DNA of 64,000 nucleotides from positions 62,001-126,000 of the forward strand of contig NZ_BBIW01000001.1 in assembly GCF_000732325.1 (NCBI RefSeq), in the 5' to 3' direction. The notes beneath the pieces are model-generated. The model searched no databases, had not been told where the DNA came from, and saw only the letters and a list, made by a program, of their open reading frames with translations. This stretch comes from Paenibacillus sp. TCA20 (GTDB lineage Bacteria > Bacillota > Bacilli > Paenibacillales > Paenibacillaceae). Positions 26,630 to 35,632 of the stretch are shown here, piece by piece. How positions within the stretch are numbered: the stretch's first letter is position 1; the number at the start of each line of letters is the position of its first letter. The position numbers and the translations under genes are program-made.

Positions 26630-29572
26630 CTATTCCGTCAGGCCAAATTCACTGCGCTTGGCACGAATTTCATCCTGAATATATTGAACGTAATCCATCA
26701 GCGCCTCGCGCGGTTCAATCTGTCCATCAACCGTACGATAAAAAGCATTAATGAGATGTCGTCCTGTAAAGTAACCGCCTGGGACTTCCGGAATACCCTC
26801 TACCCATTCGAATCCGGCCTGCAGCTGATCAAAATCCTCAACTGGCCATGGCAGCTTCTCAAGTGCATTAATATTCGCTGTTGGATATCTGGCAGCCGCG
26901 CCCATTAATCCTTCCATCTCACGTCCGAATTTGACCTGTGTTTCCTCGCTGGTCCACCATTTCATATACTCCCAAGCCGCTTCTTTATCTTCAGCACCTT
27001 CCAGCATGAGTACACCGCTTCCTCCGCTGGCTACAGAACGATTGATGGAACCATTCTCCTGCTCCGTTCCCGGAATCACTGTAAATCCCCACATGCCGCG
27101 AATTTCTGGCGCAAAGACGGTCAATTGGTTATAGGTCGTGTAATCCGCAATGCCAATCGGCATTTCTCCCGTCCGAAAACGGTTCGCAAAGTCATATTCT
27201 CGTTCCAGCTTGTAATCTGTATAGAACTCCGTCCATTGCTTAAAGGCATCAATGCCGATCTGGGAATCGAGGTCCGACTCCTTGCCTCCATCCCGGTAGA
27301 ACTCTCCTTCCGTCTGGAAGAGCAGCATCGAATATACAGAGTTCGGAGGTACGTTCTCTCCTGGATAGCTTGGCTGTACGACCAGCGGCAGACCAAAATC
27401 CATATGGTTCTTATCCAGCACAGAGAGAAGACTCCATACTTCATCCCACGTCTGAGGTACATCGAGTCCCAATTCATTCAAGACATCCTTGCGATAGAAC
27501 AGCATGTTGAACGTCTGTGTTTCAGGAAGTGCATATACGCCATCCTCATAGGTGTATGGAACTAGAGCACTGTCACGAAATCTTGCGGCTACTTCATCGT
27601 AATCCGAAAATACAGATATATCAGCAGCTGCATTACGCATCGCATAATTGACCGGAATGTCATTTCCCATTTGCATAGCAACATCAGGACCCTGACCGGA
27701 TAAGGTCGCAGGCAGCAAGGAACCCATCGGAACCAGCTTCAGATTAACCTGGATTCCTGTCTCTGGAGTGAAGGTCTCATCAATCATGGATTTAATCGTA
27801 TTCGCCTGGTCTCGACCACTTCCGATCCATACAGTGACCGTTCTGCCCTCCTCTGATTCACTTGCCACACTCCCGATGGAATCGTAATCAATGAAGAAGG
27901 AATAGAAGAAGGTCACGATTTCATGCCACATTTCTGCAAACCAGCTGCTTCCCTTATTAGAAATCGTTTGATCTGATGAAGCTATGTAGATAGAATCGAT
28001 CTCAAGCGGCTGTTCTCTTATTTGCTGGAGCCATGTACCGAGGCCTCCTGTATTGGTCTTGTAGGCCTGGAGTCGTCTAGGAATCGTATCCGGATCATCG
28101 ACCATTTCATCGAGCTGCAATGACATCGTTTTCAAAAGTGCATCCTGGTCACCGCTGCCTTGAGACAATGCTCTTAGCTGTGCTCCGACTTGCTTCAATC
28201 GCTCGCTCTCATTGCTGAACACTTCGAGCAGATCAGGAATCCGTTCATCGACTCGGTAATCGCGTACTTCATCAGGGGCCGTACCTGTTATCATCAAAAT
28301 TTTGCGATACATGGAGTTCAGTTCGATAAGGCTATCCTCTACCTCGCGTATAAGTGGTGCAAACTCGCCAAGTGTAACCTCCATACGAATGGTGTTCGTG
28401 CCGGCCTTCAAATGATACAAATAAGGCTCGCTCGATTCATTTTCCATGATTCGCATTTCGTAGCCATTCTCGTATCGAAAAGGAATTCTGCTCATTTCTT
28501 CGAATGGGATTTCACCATTAATTGTCAGCTTTCTCGTCGAATAGATTCCTCTTACAAAATTCTGCTTCGTGTTAAATGCAAGCTTATATAATCCTTCCTT
28601 CGGCACCTCGACCTCCCATTCAATCCACTGACCTGGGATCCGCCAGTTATAGCCGCCGATTGTGTTCACTTTTGACAGCTTCGGACTGTATGGATAGGTC
28701 GCCGGGCTGGATCGATCCATCAGCGGATAGAGGGTTGGGGATGATTTCGCTGCAGCGTCCTCTGCCTGAAGCTCAATGAGCACGCCGGCTGGTGAATCCA
28801 CTCCTTCAGATGTCTTCAGGCTTGCATATTGTTCATAAGAGGCCGGCTCCTCATACTTGTGAAGCGTAAGCTCCTTGATGATCACCGGCTCACGTTGTGC
28901 AATGAATGATAAGGTGTGAGTGCCTTGGCTGAAATAAAAGGCAAACGGCTCCTCATAATAACCGTTAGAATCCTTAAGCATCGTCGTTTGCCAAGCCGGG
29001 GTCTCATGCTGCTGAGGACGAAGATCATTGCCTCGATTATCCTGTTGTACCTCAGGCTTCAGATTGTCCCATACCCGGTCCATCTGAATGAAGGCCGCCT
29101 CACGAAATGGAAGCTTCCCATCAATAAGCAGACTTCGTTCGATGGCTGAGCTCTTGCCCTCGATTGGGTAATAAGTGGATGAAATATAGTAAAGGCCAGC
29201 TGTTTCGACCTTAAAAGTCCATTCCAAAGTGCTGTCTTCCCCTGTTGTTATCGATTGTCCCGAGCTTCCCTCCGCATTTGAAACGATTTCTGAACCTTCC
29301 CCCTCAAGAGAGCTTACCTTCGCTGCATCCAGTATGATGGATTCGTCAGGGTAAGATGCCTGCTCATACTTCTCCATATATTCGCTGTATGATTCATCAT
29401 TGGTCAGAATCAGATCTTGTGACTGGGGGGCTTGTTCCGTAGATTGAAGCATCGAAGCATTCTCATCGGCAGCGACAGTTCCTGTGCCTGAAGCAGAGAA
29501 CATCACACTGGAGCCGACCGCAAATACCAGTATCATTTTTAACCATGTTTGCACACGCATCAGCGGATTCAA
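26630..29572 (-). CDS. Large extracellular solute-binding protein with N-terminal carbohydrate-binding-like modules
   Basis: A 980-residue fusion. After a signal peptide (about 1-32) come two beta-sandwich modules (roughly 80-240 and 265-405), both with CBM-like features (a WTFKVETAGLYYISS-type strand in the first, QWIEWEVEVPKEGLYKLA in the second), a helical linker, then a type-1 solute-binding domain from about residue 580 (VTVWIGSGRDQANTIKSM). No lipobox Cys follows the signal, unusual for a Gram-positive binding protein. The TTG at 29572 is chosen because AGGGAGG lies 8 nt upstream; longer starts would run through the 29638-29680 stem-loop. Expected to deliver large manno-oligosaccharides to the adjacent permeases. 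Confidence 0.85.
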   Translation of the reverse strand: MNPLMRVQTWLKMILVFAVGSSVMFSASGTGTVAADENASMLQSTEQAPQSQDLILTNDESYSEYMEKYEQASYPDESIILDAAKVSSLEGEGSEIVSNAEGSSGQSITTGEDSTLEWTFKVETAGLYYISSTYYPIEGKSSAIERSLLIDGKLPFREAAFIQMDRVWDNLKPEVQQDNRGNDLRPQQHETPAWQTTMLKDSNGYYEEPFAFYFSQGTHTLSFIAQREPVIIKELTLHKYEEPASYEQYASLKTSEGVDSPAGVLIELQAEDAAAKSSPTLYPLMDRSSPATYPYSPKLSKVNTIGGYNWRIPGQWIEWEVEVPKEGLYKLAFNTKQNFVRGIYSTRKLTINGEIPFEEMSRIPFRYENGYEMRIMENESSEPYLYHLKAGTNTIRMEVTLGEFAPLIREVEDSLIELNSMYRKILMITGTAPDEVRDYRVDERIPDLLEVFSNESERLKQVGAQLRALSQGSGDQDALLKTMSLQLDEMVDDPDTIPRRLQAYKTNTGGLGTWLQQIREQPLEIDSIYIASSDQTISNKGSSWFAEMWHEIVTFFYSFFIDYDSIGSVASESEEGRTVTVWIGSGRDQANTIKSMIDETFTPETGIQVNLKLVPMGSLLPATLSGQGPDVAMQMGNDIPVNYAMRNAAADISVFSDYDEVAARFRDSALVPYTYEDGVYALPETQTFNMLFYRKDVLNELGLDVPQTWDEVWSLLSVLDKNHMDFGLPLVVQPSYPGENVPPNSVYSMLLFQTEGEFYRDGGKESDLDSQIGIDAFKQWTEFYTDYKLEREYDFANRFRTGEMPIGIADYTTYNQLTVFAPEIRGMWGFTVIPGTEQENGSINRSVASGGSGVLMLEGAEDKEAAWEYMKWWTSEETQVKFGREMEGLMGAAARYPTANINALEKLPWPVEDFDQLQAGFEWVEGIPEVPGGYFTGRHLINAFYRTVDGQIEPREALMDYVQYIQDEIRAKRSEFGLTE

Positions 29573-29637
29573 ATCGCACGCCTCCCTACTACCATAGGCA
29601 GCATAGTTCATTTCCTTAACATTCGAAGCTTGATAAA

Positions 29638-29680
29638 GAGAGGGCCAGGGCATTGTGTATCCTATATCCCTGCCCCTCTC
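29638..29680 (-). terminator. Stem-loop between the two solute-binding protein genes
   Basis: Minus strand GAGAGGGGCAGGG and CCCTGGCCCTCTC form a 13-bp stem with one mismatch and a 17-nt loop, followed by only TTT. It lies just after the lipoprotein binding-protein gene. Such stem-loops often act as leaky terminators or 3' mRNA protectors, so that the binding protein is made in excess of the permeases. Confidence 0.6.
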
Positions 29681-29709
29681 CATCTTCAAGCTGCTAATGG
29701 ATAAACCAA

Positions 29710-31134
29710 TTATTTATTTTGTGCTTCCAGCTTATCAATCGAAGCCTGAGCCTGCTGCTTATATTTCTCCGCAGCCGAAGCCACGGAAGCGTTCTCAACA
29801 AGAACATCAGCAACGAAGCTGTAATATGGATACTCTGGATAAGCCTCGTCAAGAGATACCAAGCCAGTTCCTGTAATGTTCTCTCTTATAATGCGGATGT
29901 CATCTTCGTAGGAGTAGAGGCTTTCTAAGTAGTTCTGGGAAGGATACTCCTCGAGCTGTGGAACATCGTACAATTCCTCGAAGATCTGATATACAAGTGC
30001 CGGATCCTTCACACCTTTCGGGATGAAGTAAGCATTCAGAGCCGTATCTCCATAGGTAACTTCAGGATTACCTTGTGGTCCGATTGGATAAGGAACGACA
30101 CCGATTTCAAAATTAATATCACCGATTTGCCATTGTGCAGCGTGGAACATGGCAATATCGCCGTCCTTGAATGTGTCTGTTTCTTCCCACAGAGACTTGT
30201 CTCCTGATTTCACTTTGACCACGTTATTGTTGTATAGTGACGCCAAATATTCTATCGCCTCAATCGTACGAGGGTCGGTGAGACCTTCCGTTGCCTTCGT
30301 CTCGTCTCCTTCTGGATCGAGCACCGTATTGCCGCCATTTGCCACGATCAGATTACGTCCGACCTGAGCGGACCAGCCGGAGAAGCCCCAAGTGTCCATT
30401 TTTCCATCATTGTTTGTATCCTTTGTGGCCTGCTTCGCGATCTCAAGCATCTTATCCCAGGTCCATTCACCTTTGTCATATAATTCTTGAAGATCGGGCA
30501 GTCCCAGTTCTTCGAATAAATCTCTGTTGTAGTGGATTCCTACGCCGCCGTTACTTGGCATGCCGCCGTAGAACCCGTATTGCTCACCCAGTAATGCGGG
30601 GCCCGCATTCGCTAAGCGCTGATCTGTGTTAATGCTGGATTCTGGTGTTGTAAATTCCGAAATTTTGTGAAGCTGGCCTTTCTGAATGGCAGGAAGTGCT
30701 GCTTTGTATTCGAGGTAAGTGATATCAGCGAGAGGCTCTCCCGCCAATACAGAGGCTGTGAATTTTTCCATGTATTCTTCATAAGGTATGTTAACGAATT
30801 CAAACTTGACGTTGTACTTCTCTTCTGTCTTCTTCAGCTGTTCTACCAAAGCCTTGCCTTGTGCATCTGTATCTGTCGGAGTGAGATCCCACCAAGACGA
30901 CAGCTTAATGACTCTTCCGCCTAAATCGGGAACGTCTTCGGCAACTGCCTCTTCCGTATTTTCGGTTTCCGTCTCGGCAGCTGGTTCCGTATCATTACCA
31001 CCTGAAGCTTCGGTATTCGTTTCTGGAGTTGTCTCTGGAGCAGCTGCTGGTGTGTCAGCACCTCCAGAACACGCTGCCAAAAAGATGAACGTAAACACCA
31101 TCAACAAACTTAAAAGCGCTTTCATTTTTCTCAT
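29710..31134 (-). CDS. Sugar ABC transporter solute-binding lipoprotein
   Basis: A 474-residue extracellular solute-binding protein of family 1. The N-terminus MRKMKALLSLLMVFTFIFLA is followed by the lipobox LAACSGG, so the mature protein is a lipoprotein with a long acidic linker (Ala/Glu/Thr-rich, about 25-70). The binding domain starts near GRVIKLSSWWDL. Ribosome site GGGGAGGG about 10 nt before the ATG. First gene of the long transport operon, and it is followed by a stem-loop that may raise its expression relative to the downstream genes. Confidence 0.93.
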   Translation of the reverse strand: MRKMKALLSLLMVFTFIFLAACSGGADTPAAAPETTPETNTEASGGNDTEPAAETETENTEEAVAEDVPDLGGRVIKLSSWWDLTPTDTDAQGKALVEQLKKTEEKYNVKFEFVNIPYEEYMEKFTASVLAGEPLADITYLEYKAALPAIQKGQLHKISEFTTPESSINTDQRLANAGPALLGEQYGFYGGMPSNGGVGIHYNRDLFEELGLPDLQELYDKGEWTWDKMLEIAKQATKDTNNDGKMDTWGFSGWSAQVGRNLIVANGGNTVLDPEGDETKATEGLTDPRTIEAIEYLASLYNNNVVKVKSGDKSLWEETDTFKDGDIAMFHAAQWQIGDINFEIGVVPYPIGPQGNPEVTYGDTALNAYFIPKGVKDPALVYQIFEELYDVPQLEEYPSQNYLESLYSYEDDIRIIRENITGTGLVSLDEAYPEYPYYSFVADVLVENASVASAAEKYKQQAQASIDKLEAQNK

Positions 31135-31299
31135 TGAAAATTACCCTCCCCTTTGGATTCAACAAGTTTGCTGTCTGCATGCGCTGTCTGACGTGTCTGC
31201 TGTGTCATGCTATAAATGACCACCACCCGTTATGTTAATGCAATCAATTTACAAAACAACAATAACACTATCTGGTAATTTCAGTCAAACTTTTTTATT

Positions 31300-31317
31300 T
31301 TATTCAATTTTTGTTAT
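31300..31317. promoter_or_regulatory. Candidate operator upstream of the binding-protein operon
   Basis: The non-coding stretch 31135-31509 is AT-rich. It contains TTATTCAATTTTTGTTAT (31300-31317), which shares a 12-mer with 32660-32671 in front of the first lacI gene and, on the minus strand, the ATAACAAAA half-site of the inverted repeat at 18016-18053. I could not place a convincing -35/-10 pair for the 31134 gene. Confidence 0.4.
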
Positions 31318-31431
31318 TTTTAAGTTATTTTATTTTGGATGATTGTTTTTTATATTTTATGCTGAATATGATGGATATATGAGTTGCTTCTTTGCTGTTG
31401 CAAAACGAGGTGCACCCGCCTGAACAGAACC

Positions 31432-31469
31432 AAAAAAAGCCGTCCTAATGGAAGTTCCATCAGTACAGC
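31432..31469 (-). terminator. Terminator after the first lacI gene
   Basis: The minus strand forms a stem of about 14 bp from GCTGTACTGATGGAA and TTCCATTAGGACGGC, with a few wobbles or mismatches, followed by seven T (31432-31438). Confidence 0.8.
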
Positions 31470-31509
31470 TTATGTATTCATTCATTTCAAGTTTTAGCAT
31501 CATTTGCTG

Positions 31510-32580
31510 CTAGTTATTGCTGACTGCTGCATCTTCGTTCCCTCTTGTTGGTACGCTTAGCTGATTCCGTATAACCAATTCTGCAGCCAGTTGCTTCTTC
31601 TCCATCGGCGCCTCTAGATTGGCAATTCGCCACAGCATTTGATCTACTGCTCTCATGCCGAGCATTTTCTTATTCACATGCACGGTTACAGAAATGCTAT
31701 GAAGATCATTGATATGATCAAATCCCGTAACCAAGCACTCATCCGGAGTCTTGATCCCATGTCTGCTAAGCTGTTCAATCAGATCCAGCGCTGTTGCATC
31801 ATTCATACATACGAACACTTCAGGCAGTGTACCTTGCATGTCTGTCAAAGCCTGCCCTATATCCTCGAAAGTTCCCTTGAGGAGCATCTCATTCTGATTA
31901 CATGCAATACCATATTGTTCAAGAATGAGCCGAAATACGGTCCAGCGTTCAAAAAAGCTGTAAGCCTCTGTCTTGTTGCCTACAAACTGAAAGCTTCTAA
32001 ATCCCTTAGTTACTAGAAGCTGCATCAATTCTCGCATACTTGTCTGATTATCCGTGAATATCATATCACAGCATAACGACGCATCCATGTGATCAATCAT
32101 GACAACCGGAATACCCAGCTTGTGCAGATCAAATAAACTTGCGGATGAGACCGCTCCCACCGTTATAGTGCCTCTTATTGCCTCTGGATTAAGGAGCGAG
32201 AATAAATTATCATGGGACGGCTCGGTAACCGTCAGGATGTCGAGTCCGTATTCATTAAGCTGGGTTGTTACTCCCTCCAGAATGGGTCCCCAGTAGGCTG
32301 AATCATAATTTTGAAACCTAACATTCGGAAAAAGAACGAGAATCGTACCTCGGTTTCTCGTTTCTTTATTGATCTGGCCAGCATCTCCTGATCTAGCTGC
32401 GGAACTGTCGGAAACAGAGATTGGCATGTGATTGTAATAACCAAGCTGTTCTGCCACATGTACGATTAACTCACGTGTCCGCTCGCTGACACCTGGTTTG
32501 CCAGTCAAAGTACGTGAAACCGAAAATTTGGATACACCTGCCTGGTTGGCAATTTGCTGAATGGTAACCTTTTTACGCAT
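31510..32580 (-). CDS. LacI-family transcriptional regulator (first paralogue)
   Basis: A 356-residue LacI/GalR-type regulator. The N-terminal HTH reads VTIQQIANQAGVSKFSVSRT followed by the hinge, then a periplasmic-binding-protein-like sensor domain. It is clearly paralogous to the next gene downstream on the map; the two share long stretches (for example VSKF-VSR-LTGK in the HTH and VFVC-ND-TA in the sensor domain). Located just upstream of the mannan ABC operon, which it probably controls, perhaps together with its partner. Weak ribosome site AGGTG. Confidence 0.92.
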   Translation of the reverse strand: MRKKVTIQQIANQAGVSKFSVSRTLTGKPGVSERTRELIVHVAEQLGYYNHMPISVSDSSAARSGDAGQINKETRNRGTILVLFPNVRFQNYDSAYWGPILEGVTTQLNEYGLDILTVTEPSHDNLFSLLNPEAIRGTITVGAVSSASLFDLHKLGIPVVMIDHMDASLCCDMIFTDNQTSMRELMQLLVTKGFRSFQFVGNKTEAYSFFERWTVFRLILEQYGIACNQNEMLLKGTFEDIGQALTDMQGTLPEVFVCMNDATALDLIEQLSRHGIKTPDECLVTGFDHINDLHSISVTVHVNKKMLGMRAVDQMLWRIANLEAPMEKKQLAAELVIRNQLSVPTRGNEDAAVSNN

Positions 32581-32659
32581 GCTATCACCTATGCTTCCGT
32601 CTGCAGTATCTACTTCTGCTCTATATTAGCATAATATCGACCTAAACCAAACAAAAAAG

Positions 32660-32690
32660 TTATTCAATTTTCATAACAAACCATAACAAA
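32660..32690. promoter_or_regulatory. Candidate LacI-type operator in front of the first lacI gene
   Basis: GTTAT and ATAAC form an inverted repeat around TCAATTTTC (starting at 32659), followed by a second CATAACAAA unit. The 12-mer TTATTCAATTTT is shared with 31300-31311 upstream of the binding-protein operon. Suggests autoregulation and a common regulator. Confidence 0.4.
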
Positions 32691-32714
32691 ACAAAATTCC
32701 AAATAAATATCTAT

Positions 32715-32764
32715 GAAAAAAAGCATATCTCTCTCAACCAAAAAAGGTTAACGCAGGGATATGC
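32715..32764 (-). terminator. Terminator after the second lacI gene
   Basis: Minus strand GCATATC (32758-32764) and GATATGC (32723-32729) close a long stem with an inner AACC/GGTT pair, followed by seven T (32716-32722). Confidence 0.75.
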
Positions 32765-32776
32765 CAAATATCATCT

Positions 32777-33817
32777 TTATCTTGTTACTGCATAATGGTC
32801 TCTATAGATAAGATCAGCCTGGATCAAGAGCCTCTCATATGGGGATTCGGGATGAGCCAGCCTCCATATCAACTGATCTACCGCTCTCTTGCCTAGAAGC
32901 GCTTTGTTTACATCGACGGTTGCCAGTATCGGCTGATCTGATTCCACATTATCGAAACCCGTCACCGAACAGCGATCCGGTACAGAACGCCCTGACTTAT
33001 GTAACTCCTCAATGACAAAACGTGCAGTAATATCATTAACACATACAAATACTTCAGGTAATTCCTCCGATGGGATCTCATGGATCGATTGGATCATGTC
33101 CATATCCTCCTGATATCCGAGCAGTGACTCCTTCTGCGGACATTCAATCCCGTGCTCGTCCAGTGCCATACGATAGGCAGTCCACCGGTCCATGAAGCTC
33201 GGGGCTTCCTTGATATTACCAACAAATTGGAATTCTCGATAGCCTCTGCCGATCAGGCCATTCATCATTTCCCGCATCAGTGTAATATTATCGCTGAATA
33301 TCGTATCACAGTGGAATACCGGTTCAATATGATCTACCATCACGACAGGAATTTGAAGTCTTTGAAATTCCAGCAGCAGAGAGACTGACACGGTTCCCAC
33401 GGTAATAATCCCTTGAATTGCATCCGGATTCAGCAAGGAAAAAATCTTCTCTGAAGAAGGTTCTGTCAGTGTTAAGATATCATGCCCCATCTCATTTAGC
33501 CGCGCTGAGATCCCTTCAAATACAGGTCCCCAATAGAGTGAATCCATGTTCTGATATCGGATGTTCGGAAAAAGTACAACGATCGTTCCGGTTCCTTTAC
33601 GGTTATCGGTTGTAAATTGTTCTTTGAGTGATTCACCATTTGCTGACTTGCTAAGTCCCGCAGCATTCTTGAAGTAACCAAGCTGTCCAGCTGTGCGTAT
33701 AATCATTTCCCGTGTTGTCTCACTTACTCCGCTCTTACCAGTCAAAGCTCTGGAGACGGCAAACTTGGAGACGCCTGCTGCATCAGCAATTTGCTGCATC
33801 GTAACTTTGTTCCGCAT
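32777..33817 (-). CDS. LacI-family transcriptional regulator (second paralogue)
   Basis: A 346-residue LacI-type protein with HTH VTMQQIADAAGVSKFAVSRA and a sugar-sensing domain, closely resembling the neighbouring LacI protein along its length. Both proteins share unusual C-terminal spacing and a conserved DHxE/DHMD segment in the ligand domain. Having two similar repressors side by side suggests duplication, with possible division of labour between the two ABC permease sets or two ligands. Own terminator downstream. Confidence 0.92.
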   Translation of the reverse strand: MRNKVTMQQIADAAGVSKFAVSRALTGKSGVSETTREMIIRTAGQLGYFKNAAGLSKSANGESLKEQFTTDNRKGTGTIVVLFPNIRYQNMDSLYWGPVFEGISARLNEMGHDILTLTEPSSEKIFSLLNPDAIQGIITVGTVSVSLLLEFQRLQIPVVMVDHIEPVFHCDTIFSDNITLMREMMNGLIGRGYREFQFVGNIKEAPSFMDRWTAYRMALDEHGIECPQKESLLGYQEDMDMIQSIHEIPSEELPEVFVCVNDITARFVIEELHKSGRSVPDRCSVTGFDNVESDQPILATVDVNKALLGKRAVDQLIWRLAHPESPYERLLIQADLIYRDHYAVTR

Positions 33818-33884
33818 TTTTTCACCTGTTTTCTAGTGTAAAGATATACGTCATCTTATCATAAACCGGATGAAAAATACCATG

Positions 33885-34601
33885 TTAGAGTTGATAATTC
33901 ACGATGTAGGGACTTAGCATCGTGTTGTAATATCCGATACTCCACTCCACAGCACGACCATCTTCCGTGTACGCGAACCGTTGTCGTCTAAGCACAACGT
34001 CTCCTTCGGACATGCCCAATTCACTGGCGATGCGTGCAGATAACGGCGCTACCGTGAATTGATCACGGTACTGCTCGGCTACTAAATGATGATCCTCTAA
34101 CCATTCGTATAAAGAAAATTCATCTCCAACATTCCAGTCCTCTGCCTCAGCAAGACCAAGCGGCAATCTATGCTCGTAATAGATAAAGGGCTGGTCATTT
34201 AACAGGTACAAGCGCTCGAGGCACAAGCAGTGATCCCCAAACAGCGCATGAGCATCACTGTCCGGACTATTCTGCTCCATCTTCTTGCCAACCAGCCGTT
34301 TATATATCGTTTCCCCTTGCTCAACCAAGATCTCCGTAAACTGCTTGCCCTTCGATAGTTGAGGCGCAACGCTGTTTCGTTGAACCGTTGTCCCTACACC
34401 GCTCTGCTTTAACACGTATCCTTCCTGCTGCAGCTCCTTAATTGCATTTCTCACGGTCATTTTGCTTACCGCAAATTCCTGCTCCAGCTGGGGCTCTGAA
34501 GGGATCAAGGTACCAACCGGGTATTGGCCATGCACAATCCGATCTCGGATGATCTTTTTCAGCTGCAAATAGAGCGGTCCTTTCTTTCTTGACAAGGACA
34601 C
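33885..34601 (-). CDS. GntR-family regulator with UTRA domain (HutC subfamily)
   Basis: A 238-residue regulator: N-terminal winged HTH (GPLYLQLKKIIRDRI, then LIPSEPQLEQEFAVSKMTVR) and a C-terminal UTRA ligand domain that in this subfamily binds amino sugars, sugar phosphates or related small molecules. The GTG at 34610 overlaps the kinase stop (TAGTG) and is too near the ribosome site; the GTG at 34601 is preferred and begins SLSRKKGPLY. Last gene of the amino-sugar-acid operon, so it likely autoregulates. The palindrome at 38643-38654 is a candidate operator. Confidence 0.9.
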   Translation of the reverse strand: MSLSRKKGPLYLQLKKIIRDRIVHGQYPVGTLIPSEPQLEQEFAVSKMTVRNAIKELQQEGYVLKQSGVGTTVQRNSVAPQLSKGKQFTEILVEQGETIYKRLVGKKMEQNSPDSDAHALFGDHCLCLERLYLLNDQPFIYYEHRLPLGLAEAEDWNVGDEFSLYEWLEDHHLVAEQYRDQFTVAPLSARIASELGMSEGDVVLRRQRFAYTEDGRAVEWSIGYYNTMLSPYIVNYQL

Positions 34602-34609
34602 AAATATCA

Positions 34610-35632
34610 CTACCTTTCAATATCTGATGCAAGCTCATTCATTGCCTTTACGATATCCTGCTCGGATATAGCCGCTGTATCGCCCGGCACGGTATGAGCC
34701 AGAATAGACGCTGCTGTGGCGAACTGAACCGCGTACTCAGCATCATAGCCATTAATATCACCATGTATAATACCCGCTGTGTATGCATCACCTGCACCGA
34801 CCCGGTCCAGAACAGCAGTATTCATCGTTCTTCCCAGCTTCATCATATCATCCTTATACATAAATCCCGTAATCGAATGATGATGGTCTGGACGAACCAC
34901 CCGCTGCGTGCCTGCTATCATTTTTATTGCATATTTGGACGCGATCATAGGAATAAGCTCCTGAAGCTGCTCGGTGCGCCCCTCATTGCTGGGCTTATAT
35001 CCCAGCAGATATATGGCATCCCGCTCATTCATCATGACAATATCTGCAAGATGCAGCATTTCCTCGTAATACGATTTGACATGCCTGCGTTCTTCTTCAT
35101 CCCACAGTGTGCTCCTGTAATTACAGTCAAACACAACTTTCCCGCCTGCCGATTTGACCTGTTCTGCAAGTGACTTCATTTGATATCGTACATTCGCATT
35201 CATGGCCAGACCAATACCGCATAAATGCAAGTAATCCGTATTTTGAGCGATCGGCATTGTGTTATAAGCCTCTTTGGCTGTGCTGTTAAAGCTGCTGTTC
35301 TTCCGGCTCCCATAGGTTACTCTCGTTGGTCTGGCCCCATATCCGGATTCCAGAAAATAGCTTCCAAGGATGCTGCCCTCTGCACGTACAAAGCGTGTAT
35401 TCAGTTCTAAGGCCCGAAGCGAAGCTGCAGCCGCATCTCCAAGGGAATTGTCCGGGACGGTGGTAGCTATGGAGGCTTCATGCCCTAAGCGAGCCATTGC
35501 TGCTGCGATGTTAACGCCTGTTCCTGTAAAGGCATAAGTCAGTGACCTGGATTGTGACAATGTCTCGTAATTCGGGACGGAGAGCCGCATCATCACTTCA
35601 CCAAAAGCAGTAATTCGCTTATGAGCCTTCAT
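34610..35632 (-). CDS. kdgK: PfkB-family sugar kinase, 2-keto-3-deoxygluconate kinase-like
   Basis: A 340-residue PfkB kinase with ITAFGEVMMRLSVPN at the start (KDG-kinase-like), GVNIAAAMARLG in the sugar-binding region and DRVGAGDAYTAGI carrying the catalytic Asp. It should phosphorylate 2-keto-3-deoxygluconate (KDG) to KDPG, the substrate of the aldolase encoded just upstream. The ATG at 35632 is used because an earlier ATG abuts the ribosome site GAGGTGG; it overlaps the aldolase gene by 14 bp. Other PfkB substrates cannot be excluded without biochemistry. Confidence 0.82.
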   Translation of the reverse strand: MKAHKRITAFGEVMMRLSVPNYETLSQSRSLTYAFTGTGVNIAAAMARLGHEASIATTVPDNSLGDAAAASLRALELNTRFVRAEGSILGSYFLESGYGARPTRVTYGSRKNSSFNSTAKEAYNTMPIAQNTDYLHLCGIGLAMNANVRYQMKSLAEQVKSAGGKVVFDCNYRSTLWDEEERRHVKSYYEEMLHLADIVMMNERDAIYLLGYKPSNEGRTEQLQELIPMIASKYAIKMIAGTQRVVRPDHHHSITGFMYKDDMMKLGRTMNTAVLDRVGAGDAYTAGIIHGDINGYDAEYAVQFATAASILAHTVPGDTAAISEQDIVKAMNELASDIER

